The notes beneath the pieces were generated by a model, which saw only the letters and a program-made list of their open reading frames with translations, made no database searches and was not told where the DNA came from. A stretch of 64,000 nt of DNA. Source: Sulfomarinibacter sp963741385 (lineage in GTDB: Bacteria > Acidobacteriota > Thermoanaerobaculia > Thermoanaerobaculales > Sulfomarinibacteraceae). The stretch covers positions 372,001-436,000 of the forward strand of contig CAVUHO010000003.1 of NCBI GenBank assembly GCA_963741385.1, read 5' to 3'. Position numbers and translations under genes: made by a program. Of this stretch, positions 1 to 8,661 are shown piece by piece; position 1 is the stretch's first letter; each line of letters starts with the position of its first letter.

Positions 1-3
1 GTT

Positions 4-891
4 TCAACCCGGAATCGTGAGCATCGGCACGCGGCACCGGCGCAACACCGATTCCGCAACTGATCCCAACAGGATGTGTTCGAGCCCGGAGAGCCCGCGC
101 GTGGCCATGACGACGAGGTCGAACTTCTCCGGGTCGACGTACGCCGTGATGGTGTCGGACGCCCGCCCCACCGCGACGGCGGTGTGAATCGGAACGGTTT
201 CCGAGAACTGGGCGGCCGTCTTTTGCAGCGCCTCCTCCGATCGGGTCCTGAGGCGCCCCATGAGGTCGTCGGGCAACAGGTCGACCGCGTAGAACTCGGG
301 GTAAACAACCGGTTCGACGACGTGGAGCAGGGTGATCTCGGCGCCCAGCGCGCCCGCCCACTCGACCGCGTTCCCGATCGCTGCGGTCGAAGCCGTGGAG
401 AAGTCGTGGGGCACGAGGATTCGCCGTATCCCCTCCGGGTTGATGGCCGCATCCGAGCGGACCGTGAGGACCGGGACCGTCGAGGTGCGGACCACCCTTT
501 CCGCCACCGATCCCAGCAGGAGGTGTGACAAGCCGCGGCGCCCGTGGGTGCCCATGACGATGAGGTCGCAGCCGAGACTGGTAGCACTCTCCACGATGGT
601 CTCGCCCGGGGCGATGCCCCGGACCAGATGCGAGGTGATCTCGATCCCGGTCCTGGATTCGGCGTCGTTCTCCATGACCGTGCGCCGGGTCTCGTCGGTG
701 CTCGCCATCAACTCATCGAGGTGGCGGCGGTGCTCTTTTTCGAGGTGGACGTCGTCGAGAACCACGACGACGTGCACCATGCGGAGGTGAGCGCCGAACC
801 CCCGACAGAGGTCGCGCGCCATCTTGGCCGCCTTGTCGGCAGTCGGGGAAAAATCGGTTGCGGCAAGGATCGTCTTCGGGATAACGGCCAT
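4..891 (-). CDS. Universal stress protein, tandem UspA domains
   Basis: This 295-residue cytoplasmic protein is two UspA domains in tandem, roughly residues 1-147 and 155-295. Each domain ends with the ATP-binding signature G-2x-G-9x-G-S: 'GTHGRRGLSHLLLGS' in the first and 'TRGLSGLEHILLGS' in the second. Each begins with a 'I.VP.DFS' strand carrying the conserved Asp. Both sites look intact, so it is probably an ATP-binding stress protein; its client is unknown. It lies 11 bp downstream of the deaminase gene on the same strand and may be co-transcribed with it. A second, single-domain UspA lies at 49826-50305. Confidence 0.93.
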   Translation of the reverse strand: MAVIPKTILAATDFSPTADKAAKMARDLCRGFGAHLRMVHVVVVLDDVHLEKEHRRHLDELMASTDETRRTVMENDAESRTGIEITSHLVRGIAPGETIVESATSLGCDLIVMGTHGRRGLSHLLLGSVAERVVRTSTVPVLTVRSDAAINPEGIRRILVPHDFSTASTAAIGNAVEWAGALGAEITLLHVVEPVVYPEFYAVDLLPDDLMGRLRTRSEEALQKTAAQFSETVPIHTAVAVGRASDTITAYVDPEKFDLVVMATRGLSGLEHILLGSVAESVLRRCRVPMLTIPG

Positions 892-902
892 GGTCGCCTC
901 CT

Positions 903-2228
903 TCAGTTCGAACGAATGGTCTCCGAGAACTCCCGGGCCTGGCCTTCGATCCGGTCGAGATCGAGGGTCTGGAGGGCGCGATTCCGCACGATGATACGGC
1001 CGCGGATCACGACGTGTCGGACATCGGTCGCGCGGGCGGCAAAAACGAGGTGGGAAAATGGGTCGTACATGGGTGCGGCATGGGGGCCTTCGACCTTGAC
1101 GCAGATGAGGTCCGCCTCGCGACCTTCAGTCAGGGTGCCGATCCGGTCTGAGAGCCCGAGAACCCTCGCACCCTGGACGGTTGCCATCTCGATCATCGCC
1201 CGGGCCGGCAGAACCGTCGGGTCGCCGGTGGTTCCCTTGTGAAGGAGGGCCGCGAGCTGCATTTCGCGCAGGAGGTCGAGGGTATTGTTGGAAGCTGCAC
1301 CGTCTGTCCCCAGACCGACCTTGACACCCGCGGCCACCAACGCCGGCACCGGCGAGATTCCCGATCCGAGCTTGAGGTTGCTGACCGGGTTGTGGGAGAC
1401 CCCGACCTCGAACTCGGCCAGGATATCGATGTCCTCGGGAGACACGTGGACGCAGTGGGCGGCCACCGTACGATCTGAAAGCACGCCGAGATTGGCGAGG
1501 TAGGCGACCGGCGACATGCCCTTTTCGGCGAGCAGCTGTTCCACCTCCCAGGAGGTCTCCGACAGGTGGATCTGCATCGGCACGCCGAACTCCTCGGCGA
1601 GTTCCGCTTCTCGCACCAGATCCTTCGCGCCGACGCTGTAGGGGGAATGGGCGGCCACGGAAGGGACGATCAGCGGGTGTTTGCGGTAGGCCTCGATGAG
1701 ATCGCGCTGTTTTTCGATCATCTCGTCGCTGGTGGCGCAGCGGGGGGTGGGGAACCCGATCAGCGATTCGGCGACGACGCCCCGCATCCCGGCGTCCGCC
1801 AGCACCGCGCAGACCTCGTCCCCGAAGAAGTACATATCGGTCGTGGTGGTGACCCCGCCCAGCAGCTGCTCGGCCGCCGCCAATTCGGTTCCGAGACGCA
1901 CCACATCACGGTTGATGTGTTCCTTCTCGGCCGGCCAGATGTGTTCCTCGAGCCACTGTTTGAGGGGCAGGTCGTCGGCGATCCCGCGGAGAACCGTCAT
2001 CGCGAGGTGCGAGTGGGTGTTGACGAGACCCGGCAGAATAATGCAGTTCCCGGCGTTGACCACCTCGCCAGACGGCGCCAGTTCGAGGAGTTCCTCGGCC
2101 GGCCCGACCGCAGCGATGCGTCCGTCGGCGATCGCCACGGCCCCGCTGCGAATCGGCTCGGACCCGGGCTCCATCGTCAACACGGTGCCGCCGACGACCA
2201 GCATGTCCCAGTTGGCGTCCTTGCTCAT
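903..2228 (-). CDS. Amidohydrolase, MTA/SAH deaminase type
   Basis: A 441-residue metal-dependent amidohydrolase of the TatD/cytosine-deaminase-like class. An N-terminal beta-sandwich leads into the TIM barrel with HxH ('NTHSHLAM'), a central His ('IHLSETSWEVEQ'), a second His ('AAHCVHVSP') and the metal-binding Asp ('GLGTDGAASNN'). The overall pattern is that of 5-methylthioadenosine/S-adenosylhomocysteine deaminase, which converts MTA to MTI or SAH to SIH for methionine salvage. Related cytosine, guanine or chlorohydrolase activities cannot be excluded. The frame is open to 2303, but the family start is the ATG at 2228 (MSKD...). The additional N-terminal residues are not conserved and run into the foldback repeat. 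Confidence 0.85.
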   Translation of the reverse strand: MSKDANWDMLVVGGTVLTMEPGSEPIRSGAVAIADGRIAAVGPAEELLELAPSGEVVNAGNCIILPGLVNTHSHLAMTVLRGIADDLPLKQWLEEHIWPAEKEHINRDVVRLGTELAAAEQLLGGVTTTTDMYFFGDEVCAVLADAGMRGVVAESLIGFPTPRCATSDEMIEKQRDLIEAYRKHPLIVPSVAAHSPYSVGAKDLVREAELAEEFGVPMQIHLSETSWEVEQLLAEKGMSPVAYLANLGVLSDRTVAAHCVHVSPEDIDILAEFEVGVSHNPVSNLKLGSGISPVPALVAAGVKVGLGTDGAASNNTLDLLREMQLAALLHKGTTGDPTVLPARAMIEMATVQGARVLGLSDRIGTLTEGREADLICVKVEGPHAAPMYDPFSHLVFAARATDVRHVVIRGRIIVRNRALQTLDLDRIEGQAREFSETIRSN

Positions 2229-2298
2229 CCAAACCTCCATGGCCTCACCCCGGACACTCCTGCAAGAATTCCAGAGATGGGGTCCGGCCATTCTAACC

Positions 2299-2579
2299 TG
2301 CATATCTCACCAGGTGTCGACTGCGGCCGACGATGCATCCTACCCAGCCGGGTTTACTCGCCTCGGGGTGCTCTCCCCACCGACAGCGGCGCATTGTGGC
2401 CGAAGGCTCGCCCCCAGGGGCGAGCCCATCGGACACGCGCTGATGGCGGCGAGACACAAGCGCCAAAGGCGCGCCGTACCGTACTGCAGAGTTCGCCTCC
2501 GCGCCCCATGGCGAGAAAACCCGCCTGGCCACGGCGCCTCGTCGCCGTCGTGACGAAACCTGGTGAGATTTGCATGTGA
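2299..2579. repeat. ~280 bp foldback element (MITE-like)
   Basis: The 385-bp gap between the deaminase start (2228) and the S4-protein stop (2614) is largely one imperfect palindrome. The outer arms are near 2302-2324 and 2555-2577: TGCATATCTCACCAGGTGTC at the left and the reverse complement TGCAAATCTCACCAGGTTTC at the right. Similarity continues inward to about 2380/2500, for example CGGGTTTACTCGCC against CGGGTTTTCTCGCC. The centre holds a perfect 10-bp stem with a 2-nt loop at 2405-2426 and a smaller GCGCC/GGCGC stem near 2459-2471. No coding potential is convincing. It resembles a non-autonomous foldback or miniature inverted-repeat element. Confidence 0.6.
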
Positions 2580-2613
2580 ACCCGCGCCGCCGGTCTTGGT
2601 TGGTGAATTCCGG

Positions 2614-3015
2614 TCAGTCCCACTCCTCTTTCAGCCGGCGGAGATCGCGGCGCTCGCGCTTCTTCGGCGCGCCGGCTCCCCGTTCTCTCCTGGGCGGGGC
2701 GGAAAGCCGCTGCATCCTGCGCAGCTCGACCTCTTCCGGGGTCGGGGGCGGCGTGTGGTCGATGTAGAGCTCGCGGGCTCGCGCCCTGGACACGTTGGTA
2801 CGTTCCAGTTCGACGACCTCGATGGTGCGACGCCGTCCGCCCGGTAGGTGGATGACGATGGTGTCGCCGGCGCGAACGGCACGGTGGGCTTTGCCGCGGT
2901 CGCCGTTGACCTCGACCCGTCCGCGCTGACACGCGGTCTGAGCCTGAGAGCGGGTCTTGAACAGGCAGGACACGTCGAGCCAGATGTCGAGCCGGACCGA
3001 TGCATCGTCTGCCAT
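2614..3015 (-). CDS. S4-domain RNA-binding protein (Hsp15-like)
   Basis: About 133 residues from the ATG at 3015. Residues 8-70 form an S4 RNA-binding domain: 'RLDIWLDVSCLFKTRSQAQ' followed by 'GRVEVNGDRGKAHRAVRAGD', as in Hsp15/RluB-type S4 proteins. A highly basic C-terminal tail follows (KKRERRDLRRLKEEW). Hsp15 binds stalled 50S subunits carrying a nascent chain and helps recycle them; that role is inferred by family. The frame continues upstream to 3051, but those residues are not S4-like. It lies 46 bp downstream of the UDP-glucose dehydrogenase gene on the same strand. Confidence 0.85.
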   Translation of the reverse strand: MADDASVRLDIWLDVSCLFKTRSQAQTACQRGRVEVNGDRGKAHRAVRAGDTIVIHLPGGRRRTIEVVELERTNVSRARARELYIDHTPPPTPEEVELRRMQRLSAPPRRERGAGAPKKRERRDLRRLKEEWD

Positions 3016-3061
3016 CGGGCTCAGTGTCGTTCGTGTCCCCGCCGGCGTCAAGACGAGCGGG

Positions 3062-4390
3062 TCACGCGAACGGCAGGTTCGTTGCCGCGCGTCCGACGCT
3101 GAAATAGTCGAACCCGTGGTCCCTCATGCGCTGCGGATCGTAAATGTTGCGCAGGTCGATCACGGTCGGGTGCCTGAGCGCCGCATGGATGCGCTGCATG
3201 TCGAGGGAGCGGAACTGGTTCCACTCGGTGACGATGATCAGGGCGTCGGCGCCGGCCACGGCTTCGTAGGAATCGGCGCAGTATTCGACCTGCTCCGGAA
3301 GGTACTGGCGGGCATTGACCATGGCCTCGGGATCGAAGGCCCGGACTCTGGCGCCGTCGCCTACGAGTGACTCGATGAGCGGGATCGAAGGGGAGTCGCG
3401 CATGTCGTCGGTTTCGGGTTTGAAGCTGAGACCGAGTACCGCCACCAGCTTTCCCGACACCTCGTTGTCCATGGCCGAGCGAACCCGTTCGATGGCGCCC
3501 GACTTGATGCGGTCGTTGACGGCGACCACCGCCTCCACGATCTCGAAGGGTCTGCCGGCCTTGCGGGCGATCTCGGTCAGTGCCTGGGTGTCTTTGGGGA
3601 AACACGATCCGCCGTACCCGGGGCCAGGGTGGAGGAACTTCGGCCCGATCCGTTTGTCCAACCCCATCCCCCTGGCGACGTGGTGGACGTCTGCGCCGAG
3701 CCGTTCGCACAGCTCCGCAACCTCGTTGATGAAGGTGATCTTGGTGGCGAGAAAGGCGTTGGATGCGTACTTGATCAGCTCGGACGACTCCACGTTGGTG
3801 ATCACGAAAGGGGTCTCTATCAGATAGAGCGGCGAGTAGATATCTTTCATGATCGCCACGGCCTGGGTGTCGCGGGCGCCAATGACGACCCGGTCGGGGC
3901 GCATGAAGTCTGCGATTGCGGACCCCTCGCGGAGGAATTCCGGGTTGGAGACCACCGAAAACGGGTTTTCGCCGGTGCTATTTTCGCCGATGATCCGTTC
4001 GATCAGCTGCCCCGTACCGGTGGGAACCGTCGACTTGGTGACCACCACCTTGTAGCCGTTGAGGTTGTCGGCGATGGACTCGGCAACCTGAATCACATAG
4101 GAAAGGTCGGCGGAACCGTCCTCCTTTGGCGGGGTGCCGACCGCGATGAAGATCACGAGCGCTTCCTTGAGGGCAGGCGCGAGCTCGGTTGAAAACCTGA
4201 GGCGTCCCGCCTTGGCGTTCTTTTCCACCAGGGTGTCGAGCCCCGGTTCGTAGATCGGCATCACGCCTTCGTGCAGCTTGGCGATCTTGGCTGCATCATT
4301 GTCCACACAGGTGACGTTGTTGCCGAAATCCGCCAGACACGCGCCCGTAACCAACCCCACGTACCCGGTGCCGACGACGCAGATGTGCAT
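3062..4390 (-). CDS. ugd: UDP-glucose 6-dehydrogenase
   Basis: A 442-residue cytoplasmic enzyme that oxidises UDP-glucose to UDP-glucuronate with two NAD+. The N-terminal Rossmann fold begins at residue 7 (GTGYVGLVTGACLA). The catalytic-cysteine motif is 'GPGYGGSCFPKD' near residue 262. The C-terminal UDP-binding domain contains 'LGLSFKPETDDMRDSPS'. Length and all three domains match the Ugd/TuaD family. The divergent neighbours at 4648-6926 are a sugar aminotransferase and a glycosyltransferase, so UDP-GlcA probably feeds capsule, lipopolysaccharide or O-antigen sugars. Confidence 0.95.
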   Translation of the reverse strand: MHICVVGTGYVGLVTGACLADFGNNVTCVDNDAAKIAKLHEGVMPIYEPGLDTLVEKNAKAGRLRFSTELAPALKEALVIFIAVGTPPKEDGSADLSYVIQVAESIADNLNGYKVVVTKSTVPTGTGQLIERIIGENSTGENPFSVVSNPEFLREGSAIADFMRPDRVVIGARDTQAVAIMKDIYSPLYLIETPFVITNVESSELIKYASNAFLATKITFINEVAELCERLGADVHHVARGMGLDKRIGPKFLHPGPGYGGSCFPKDTQALTEIARKAGRPFEIVEAVVAVNDRIKSGAIERVRSAMDNEVSGKLVAVLGLSFKPETDDMRDSPSIPLIESLVGDGARVRAFDPEAMVNARQYLPEQVEYCADSYEAVAGADALIIVTEWNQFRSLDMQRIHAALRHPTVIDLRNIYDPQRMRDHGFDYFSVGRAATNLPFA

Positions 4391-4436
4391 GTGTACTCCC
4401 GAAGACGATCAACAGTCGCTGAAACATGGTAGCAAA

Positions 4437-4608
4437 GGAAGATTTCGGATTTCGGATTTCGGATTTCCCAACCACCCTCCCGCGTTTCCCATCCCTCGCC
4501 CTGAGGGAAGGGTGGTGCGCCCGCAATCGTCGGGTGACGTGGGCCTCTCTGGCTCTCGGAGAAACCGGGTGAAAATCCGAAATCCGAAATCCGAAATTCG
4601 AAATCCAA
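4437..4608. repeat. Inverted heptamer arrays flanking a GC-rich hairpin
   Basis: Between divergent ugd and the aminotransferase gene lie two short tandem arrays of one heptamer in opposite orientation: (GGATTTC)n at about 4441-4468 and (GAAATCC)n at about 4572-4606. The central spacer is GC-rich, with CACCCT.../AGGGTGG complementarity (for example CCAACCACCCT near 4469 and AGGGTGGTG near 4508). The unit can fold into one long hairpin. The same heptamer occurs at several other intergenic sites in this window. The region must also carry both promoters, which I cannot assign. Confidence 0.75.
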
Positions 4609-4647
4609 GCTACCCTGTCTCCGGCTTCTGCCGCCGGAGGTTTCGCC

Positions 4648-5757
4648 ATGCCCGTACCGTTGCTCGATTTGACTCGCCAGTACGAACCACTCCGCGAGGA
4701 GTTTCGACAGACCCTCGACCGGGTGTGTGATTCCCAGAGGTTCATCCTCGGCCCCGAAGTCGACGCGTTCGAAAAAGAGGCCGCGCAGGTTCTCGAGGTC
4801 GCCCACGCGGTGGGCGTGAGTTCGGGCACCGACGCACTGCTCGAGGCGCTGATGGCGCTCGATATCGGTCCCGGCGCCGAGGTCGTGATGCCGACGTTCA
4901 CCTTTTTCGCGACCGCCGGGGTGGTCGCGCGGCTCGGCGCGACGCCGGTGTTTGCGGACATCGACCCCGTGGACTTCTGCATCGACCCGCAGCAGCTCGC
5001 CAAACGCATCGGTCCGGCGACCCGTGCGGTCGTCCCCGTGCACCTCTTCGGCCAGTCGGCGGACATGGATGGCGTCCTGAAGGAGGCCGGTAGCGTGCCG
5101 GTGCTCGAAGACTGCGCCCAGGCCTGGGGAGCGGACTGCGGAGGCCGTCAGGTGGGCTCGATCGGCGTCATGGGCGCGTTTTCGTTCTTTCCGTCGAAGA
5201 ACCTCGGCGGCTTCGGCGACGGTGGGTTGATCACCACCGGGGACCCGGAACTCAACCGCAAACTGCGCGAGCTGCGGATGCACGGCCAGTCTGGCCCCTA
5301 CCAGCACCCCGAGGTCGGCGGGAACTTCCGGATCGATGCTTTGCAGGCCGCCATCCTGAGGGTCAAGCTGCCGCACGTCGAGGGCTGGATCGGTGACCGG
5401 CGGGCCAACGCGGAGCGCTATCGAACCCTGTTTGCCGAGACCGGCCTCGATGAGACGCTGGTGCTGCCGGAGGCCGTGCCCGGACGCGGCCACACCTTCA
5501 ACCAGTACGTTGTGCGGGCGCCGAAGCGGGACGAACTGCGCGCGTTCCTGACGGAGCGCGGCATCGGGGCCGCGGTCTACTATCCGCTGCCGCTGCACCT
5601 GCAACCGTGTTTCTCCTATCTCGGTTATGAGGCGGGCGACTTCCCGGTGTCCGAGCAGGCGTGCCGTGAGGTGCTGGCGCTGCCGGTGTTCCCGGAGCTC
5701 ACGGAGAACGAGCAGCGCGAGGTGGTGGCCGCCATCGCGGAGTTCTACGGCGCCTGA
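4648..5757 (+). CDS. DegT/DnrJ/EryC1/StrS-family sugar aminotransferase
   Basis: A 369-residue PLP-dependent transaminase acting on nucleotide-linked keto-sugars. It starts with the typical 'MPVPLLDLTRQY'. PLP contacts include 'GVSSGTDAL' and the Asp/Gln strand 'VLEDCAQAWGA'. The Schiff-base lysine lies in 'FSFFPSKNLGGFGDGG'. The family includes WbpE/WlbC, which aminate UDP-3-keto-GlcNAcA, and its proximity to ugd makes a UDP-uronate-derived substrate attractive but unproven. There is a good ribosome binding site (GGAGG) 9 bases upstream. Its stop overlaps the next gene's start by one base (5757), so the two are translationally coupled. Confidence 0.9.
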   Translation: MPVPLLDLTRQYEPLREEFRQTLDRVCDSQRFILGPEVDAFEKEAAQVLEVAHAVGVSSGTDALLEALMALDIGPGAEVVMPTFTFFATAGVVARLGATPVFADIDPVDFCIDPQQLAKRIGPATRAVVPVHLFGQSADMDGVLKEAGSVPVLEDCAQAWGADCGGRQVGSIGVMGAFSFFPSKNLGGFGDGGLITTGDPELNRKLRELRMHGQSGPYQHPEVGGNFRIDALQAAILRVKLPHVEGWIGDRRANAERYRTLFAETGLDETLVLPEAVPGRGHTFNQYVVRAPKRDELRAFLTERGIGAAVYYPLPLHLQPCFSYLGYEAGDFPVSEQACREVLALPVFPELTENEQREVVAAIAEFYGA

Positions 5758-6926
5758 TGCGGGTCCTGCTGGTCACCAGCCGCCACCCCGTGCCGCCGTG
5801 GCGGGGCAACCAGGTGCGAACGACCGAGTGGCTGTCGGCCCTTGCCGATCATGATCTGCAGCTCGTGTGTCCGCCGGCGTCAGGCGGAATCGCCGAGGCG
5901 CCGCATACCCGCGTCGCGACCTACCGTTTGCCGCCGGTGGGACGAGCGATCGGGTTGCTGCGCGCCGCCGTCTCCGGCAGGCCGTTGCAGGAGGGTCTGT
6001 ACGACAGCGGCCCGGCCCGACGCACGGTGGCCGGGGCGGTGCTGAGTTGGTTGCCGGACGTTGTCGTGATCCAGATGGTGCGCTGCGCGTGGGCGGCCGA
6101 GGCGGTCCGGAAGGCCGCCCCGGGGGTGCCGATCGTCTTCGACGCCATCGACGCCATGGGGCTTCATTTCGACCGTGCCGCCCGCTCTGCGGCGGCCTGG
6201 GTTGCCCCATTCGTGCGAAACGAAGGGGCGCGCTGCCGGCGGCGGGAACGGTGGCTGAGCGAGGCCGCCGGGGTCACGGTGGCGGTTTCTGCGCGCGACC
6301 TCGCAGAGCTGTCCGTCCCGACCGGCAGGGGACGGATCATCCCGGTGGCGGGTCGCGAGGCGGCGATCCGTGAGAGTCCGAACTCGGAGAAAGTGGTGTT
6401 GCTGTCCGGCAATCTCGGCTACCGGCCCACAGTGGAGGGCGCGGTGTGGTTCGCTCGCGAGGTCTGGCCCCGGGTTCTGGCCGGGGTGCCGGACGCGCGG
6501 TGGGTCCTCGCGGGGGCGCGCCCGGCGGCCGCGATCAGGAGACTCTCGCAGTTGGGCGGGGTGGAGGTTCACGCCGATGTGCCCGACCTCGGAACCTACA
6601 TGAGTTCGGCGCGGGTGGCGGTCGCCCCGATGAGCAGCGGGTCGGGAGTGCCGATGAAGGTCCTGGAGGCGATGGCCGCCGGGGTTCCCGCGGTCGTTCA
6701 CCCGTGGGCCGCCGACGGGCTCGCGGAAGAAGCCGCTGCGGCGGTGGTGAGGGCCGATGGCGCCGACTCGTGGTCAGAAGCACTGGTGCGGCTGCTCAGC
6801 GATGCCGCCGGGGCGCGGGACCTCGGGGAACGCGGTCGTCTCGCGTGGCGCAGTCACTATCACCCCGATGTGGTGGCGCAACAGATCCGCGATGTGATGA
6901 CCGAGGCCGCCGGCCTCGACCGTTAG
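5757..6926 (+). CDS. Glycosyltransferase, GT4-like
   Basis: A 389-residue predicted cytoplasmic glycosyltransferase with a GT-B fold. The N-terminal Rossmann domain starts 'MRVLLVTSRHPVPPWRGN', typical of GT4 and exosortase-associated enzymes. The C-terminal domain has 'VVLLSGNLGYRPTVEGAVWF' and the donor-binding stretch 'APMSSGSGVPMKVLEAMAAG', in which the second Glu of the EX7E motif lies. The donor and acceptor cannot be read from sequence. It is coupled to the aminotransferase gene by a 1-base overlap and converges on the YciO-like gene, overlapping its stop by 4 bases. Confidence 0.85.
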   Translation: MRVLLVTSRHPVPPWRGNQVRTTEWLSALADHDLQLVCPPASGGIAEAPHTRVATYRLPPVGRAIGLLRAAVSGRPLQEGLYDSGPARRTVAGAVLSWLPDVVVIQMVRCAWAAEAVRKAAPGVPIVFDAIDAMGLHFDRAARSAAAWVAPFVRNEGARCRRRERWLSEAAGVTVAVSARDLAELSVPTGRGRIIPVAGREAAIRESPNSEKVVLLSGNLGYRPTVEGAVWFAREVWPRVLAGVPDARWVLAGARPAAAIRRLSQLGGVEVHADVPDLGTYMSSARVAVAPMSSGSGVPMKVLEAMAAGVPAVVHPWAADGLAEEAAAAVVRADGADSWSEALVRLLSDAAGARDLGERGRLAWRSHYHPDVVAQQIRDVMTEAAGLDR

Positions 6927-7540
6927 AACAGCTCGAGGGTTGCGACGTCGCCCTTACCCTCGCGGATCAGCACTGGTTCGTCGCCTGACATGTCAATCAC
7001 CGTCGACGGCACGGGCAGCAGGATGCCGCCGTCGATCACCAGCTCGACGCGGTTGCCGAGCGAACGATCGATCTCGTCGGGGTCGTTGACGAAGTCGTGT
7101 TCGGGGTCGCGAATTGACGAGCTCAAGAGCGGCTCGCCGACCTGCGCGAGAAACGCCAGGGCGATGGGGTTGTCGGGCATGCGGATGCCGATGGTCCGGC
7201 GCTTTCGGAGCATGATTTTGGGGACTTCGGAGCTGGCCTCGAAGATGAAGGTGTAGGGCCCGGGGAGGACCCGCTTCAAGAGCCGATAGGCCGGCGTCGA
7301 GACGCCTTTGGCATAACGGCCCACCATGGTCATATCGGCAACGAGGATCGACAATGGCTTTTTTGGGTCCATGTCCTTGAGCTTGTACAGCCGCTGGATG
7401 GCGTCGTGGTGCGTGATCCCGCAGGTCAGTCCGTACACGGTGTCGGTGGGCATGACGACGATGCCCCCGTCGCGGAGGATCTGTGCTGCCCGCGCCAACA
7501 GCCACGGCTGCGGTTCAACGGGATCGATTTCCAAAATCAC
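6923..7540 (-). CDS. YrdC/YciO-domain protein (YciO-like)
   Basis: 205 residues forming a single YrdC fold ('PTDTVYGL' nucleotide-binding strand, 'KKPLSILVADM'). Several stretches are closer to YciO than to the tRNA-modifying TsaC/Sua5: 'GPYTFIFEASSEVPK', 'RRTIGIRMPDNPIA' and 'GEPLLSSSI'. TsaC/Sua5 makes threonylcarbamoyl-AMP for the t6A37 modification of tRNA; the role of YciO is less clear and may be related or redundant. No Sua5 C-terminal domain is present. It converges on the glycosyltransferase gene and diverges from the dehydrogenase gene at 7700. Confidence 0.85.
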   Translation of the reverse strand: MILEIDPVEPQPWLLARAAQILRDGGIVVMPTDTVYGLTCGITHHDAIQRLYKLKDMDPKKPLSILVADMTMVGRYAKGVSTPAYRLLKRVLPGPYTFIFEASSEVPKIMLRKRRTIGIRMPDNPIALAFLAQVGEPLLSSSIRDPEHDFVNDPDEIDRSLGNRVELVIDGGILLPVPSTVIDMSGDEPVLIREGKGDVATLELF

Positions 7541-7699
7541 GTGAATGCGTGTCCTTTCGCGACCAGATGTGTATACCGTCGGCGGTGTCGCCCGTCAACT
7601 CCAGGCCACCAGATCGCATGGCGACGCCTGGCTTCTGGGATCCTGCACGCCGGACCCGGATGGCGTATTATTCGAATCAACGACTGAAGGAGGATCGGC

Positions 7700-8623
7700 A
7701 TGAGTACGAGCGGACTCAAAAAGATCGGTGTCATCGGTATTGGCACGATGGGCAACGGCATCGCACAGGTGGCCGCCCAGAGCGGTTTCGTGACCGTGGT
7801 CATGGATGTGGATGCGGGTGCGCTCGAGCGCGGGCTCGACGCCATTTCGCGCAGCCTCGACCGGCTGGTGAAGGCCTACGAGAAATCGGGAGGCGAGAAG
7901 GGGATCACCGCCGAGGCCAAAGAGGAAGCGGTGGGCAGGCTCTCGACCACCACCAGAGAGCGGGACCTCCTCGACTGCGACCTGATCATCGAAGCGGTGC
8001 CTGAAAAGCCTGAACTCAAGGAAACGATCAACCGCAAGCTGGCCGAACTCGGCTACGACAAGCTTCTTGTCTCGAACACCTCGGGGATCAGCATCACCCG
8101 GTTGGGTGCGGCCTACGGCAGGCCGGAGAAATTCATGGGGATGCATTTCATGAACCCGGTGCCCATGCAGAAGGGTGTGGAGATCATCCGCGGTCTGGCC
8201 ACCTCGGATGCAACCTACGCAACGGTGGTCGCTCTGTGCCACGATCTCGACAAGATCGAGATCCCGGCCGAAGACAAGGCGGGTTTCGCCATCAACCGCA
8301 TGTTCGTGCCCTTTGTCAACGAGGCCGTCCGCGTCGTCGAAGAGGGGATCGCGGCAGTTGACGACGTCGACAAGTGCACCTACTGCCTGGGCCACAAGAT
8401 GGGTCCGCTGATGACCGCCGATTACGTGGGCCTCGACACCATGTTGTTCATATGTCGGGTCCTCGAGGAGGAGTTCGGGAGCTTCTACAAACCGAGCCCG
8501 CTGCTCAAGCGTCTCGTGGAGTCGGGACAGCTCGGGGCGAAGACCGGGTCCGGCTTCTACATCTGGGAGTCCTACAAGGCCCAGGGCGTCAACCCCGACG
8601 TCGCACGGTACCGCATCAAATAG
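7700..8623 (+). CDS. 3-hydroxyacyl-CoA dehydrogenase (Hbd/PaaH-like)
   Basis: A 307-residue NAD(P)-dependent dehydrogenase that interconverts 3-hydroxyacyl-CoA and 3-oxoacyl-CoA. The N-terminal Rossmann fold begins 'IGVIGIGTMGNGIAQVAAQ'. The catalytic His is in 'MGMHFMNPVPMQKGVEIIRG' with the partner region 'AGFAINRMFVPFVNEA'. The C-terminal helical domain carries 'GPLMTADYVGLDT'. It could serve butyryl-CoA metabolism or beta-oxidation. There is a strong ribosome binding site (AAGGAGG) 8 bases upstream. No thiolase or crotonase lies nearby, so the pathway is not fixed by context. Confidence 0.92.
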   Translation: MSTSGLKKIGVIGIGTMGNGIAQVAAQSGFVTVVMDVDAGALERGLDAISRSLDRLVKAYEKSGGEKGITAEAKEEAVGRLSTTTRERDLLDCDLIIEAVPEKPELKETINRKLAELGYDKLLVSNTSGISITRLGAAYGRPEKFMGMHFMNPVPMQKGVEIIRGLATSDATYATVVALCHDLDKIEIPAEDKAGFAINRMFVPFVNEAVRVVEEGIAAVDDVDKCTYCLGHKMGPLMTADYVGLDTMLFICRVLEEEFGSFYKPSPLLKRLVESGQLGAKTGSGFYIWESYKAQGVNPDVARYRIK

Positions 8624-8661
8624 GTCGCGGAACCCGCCCGCCGTCGGTCCGGAGGCGAGAC

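Noticed and set aside
2293..2532. 79-codon ORF in the gap before the deaminase gene
   Set aside because: It lies within the foldback palindrome and shows no domain or ribosome binding site.
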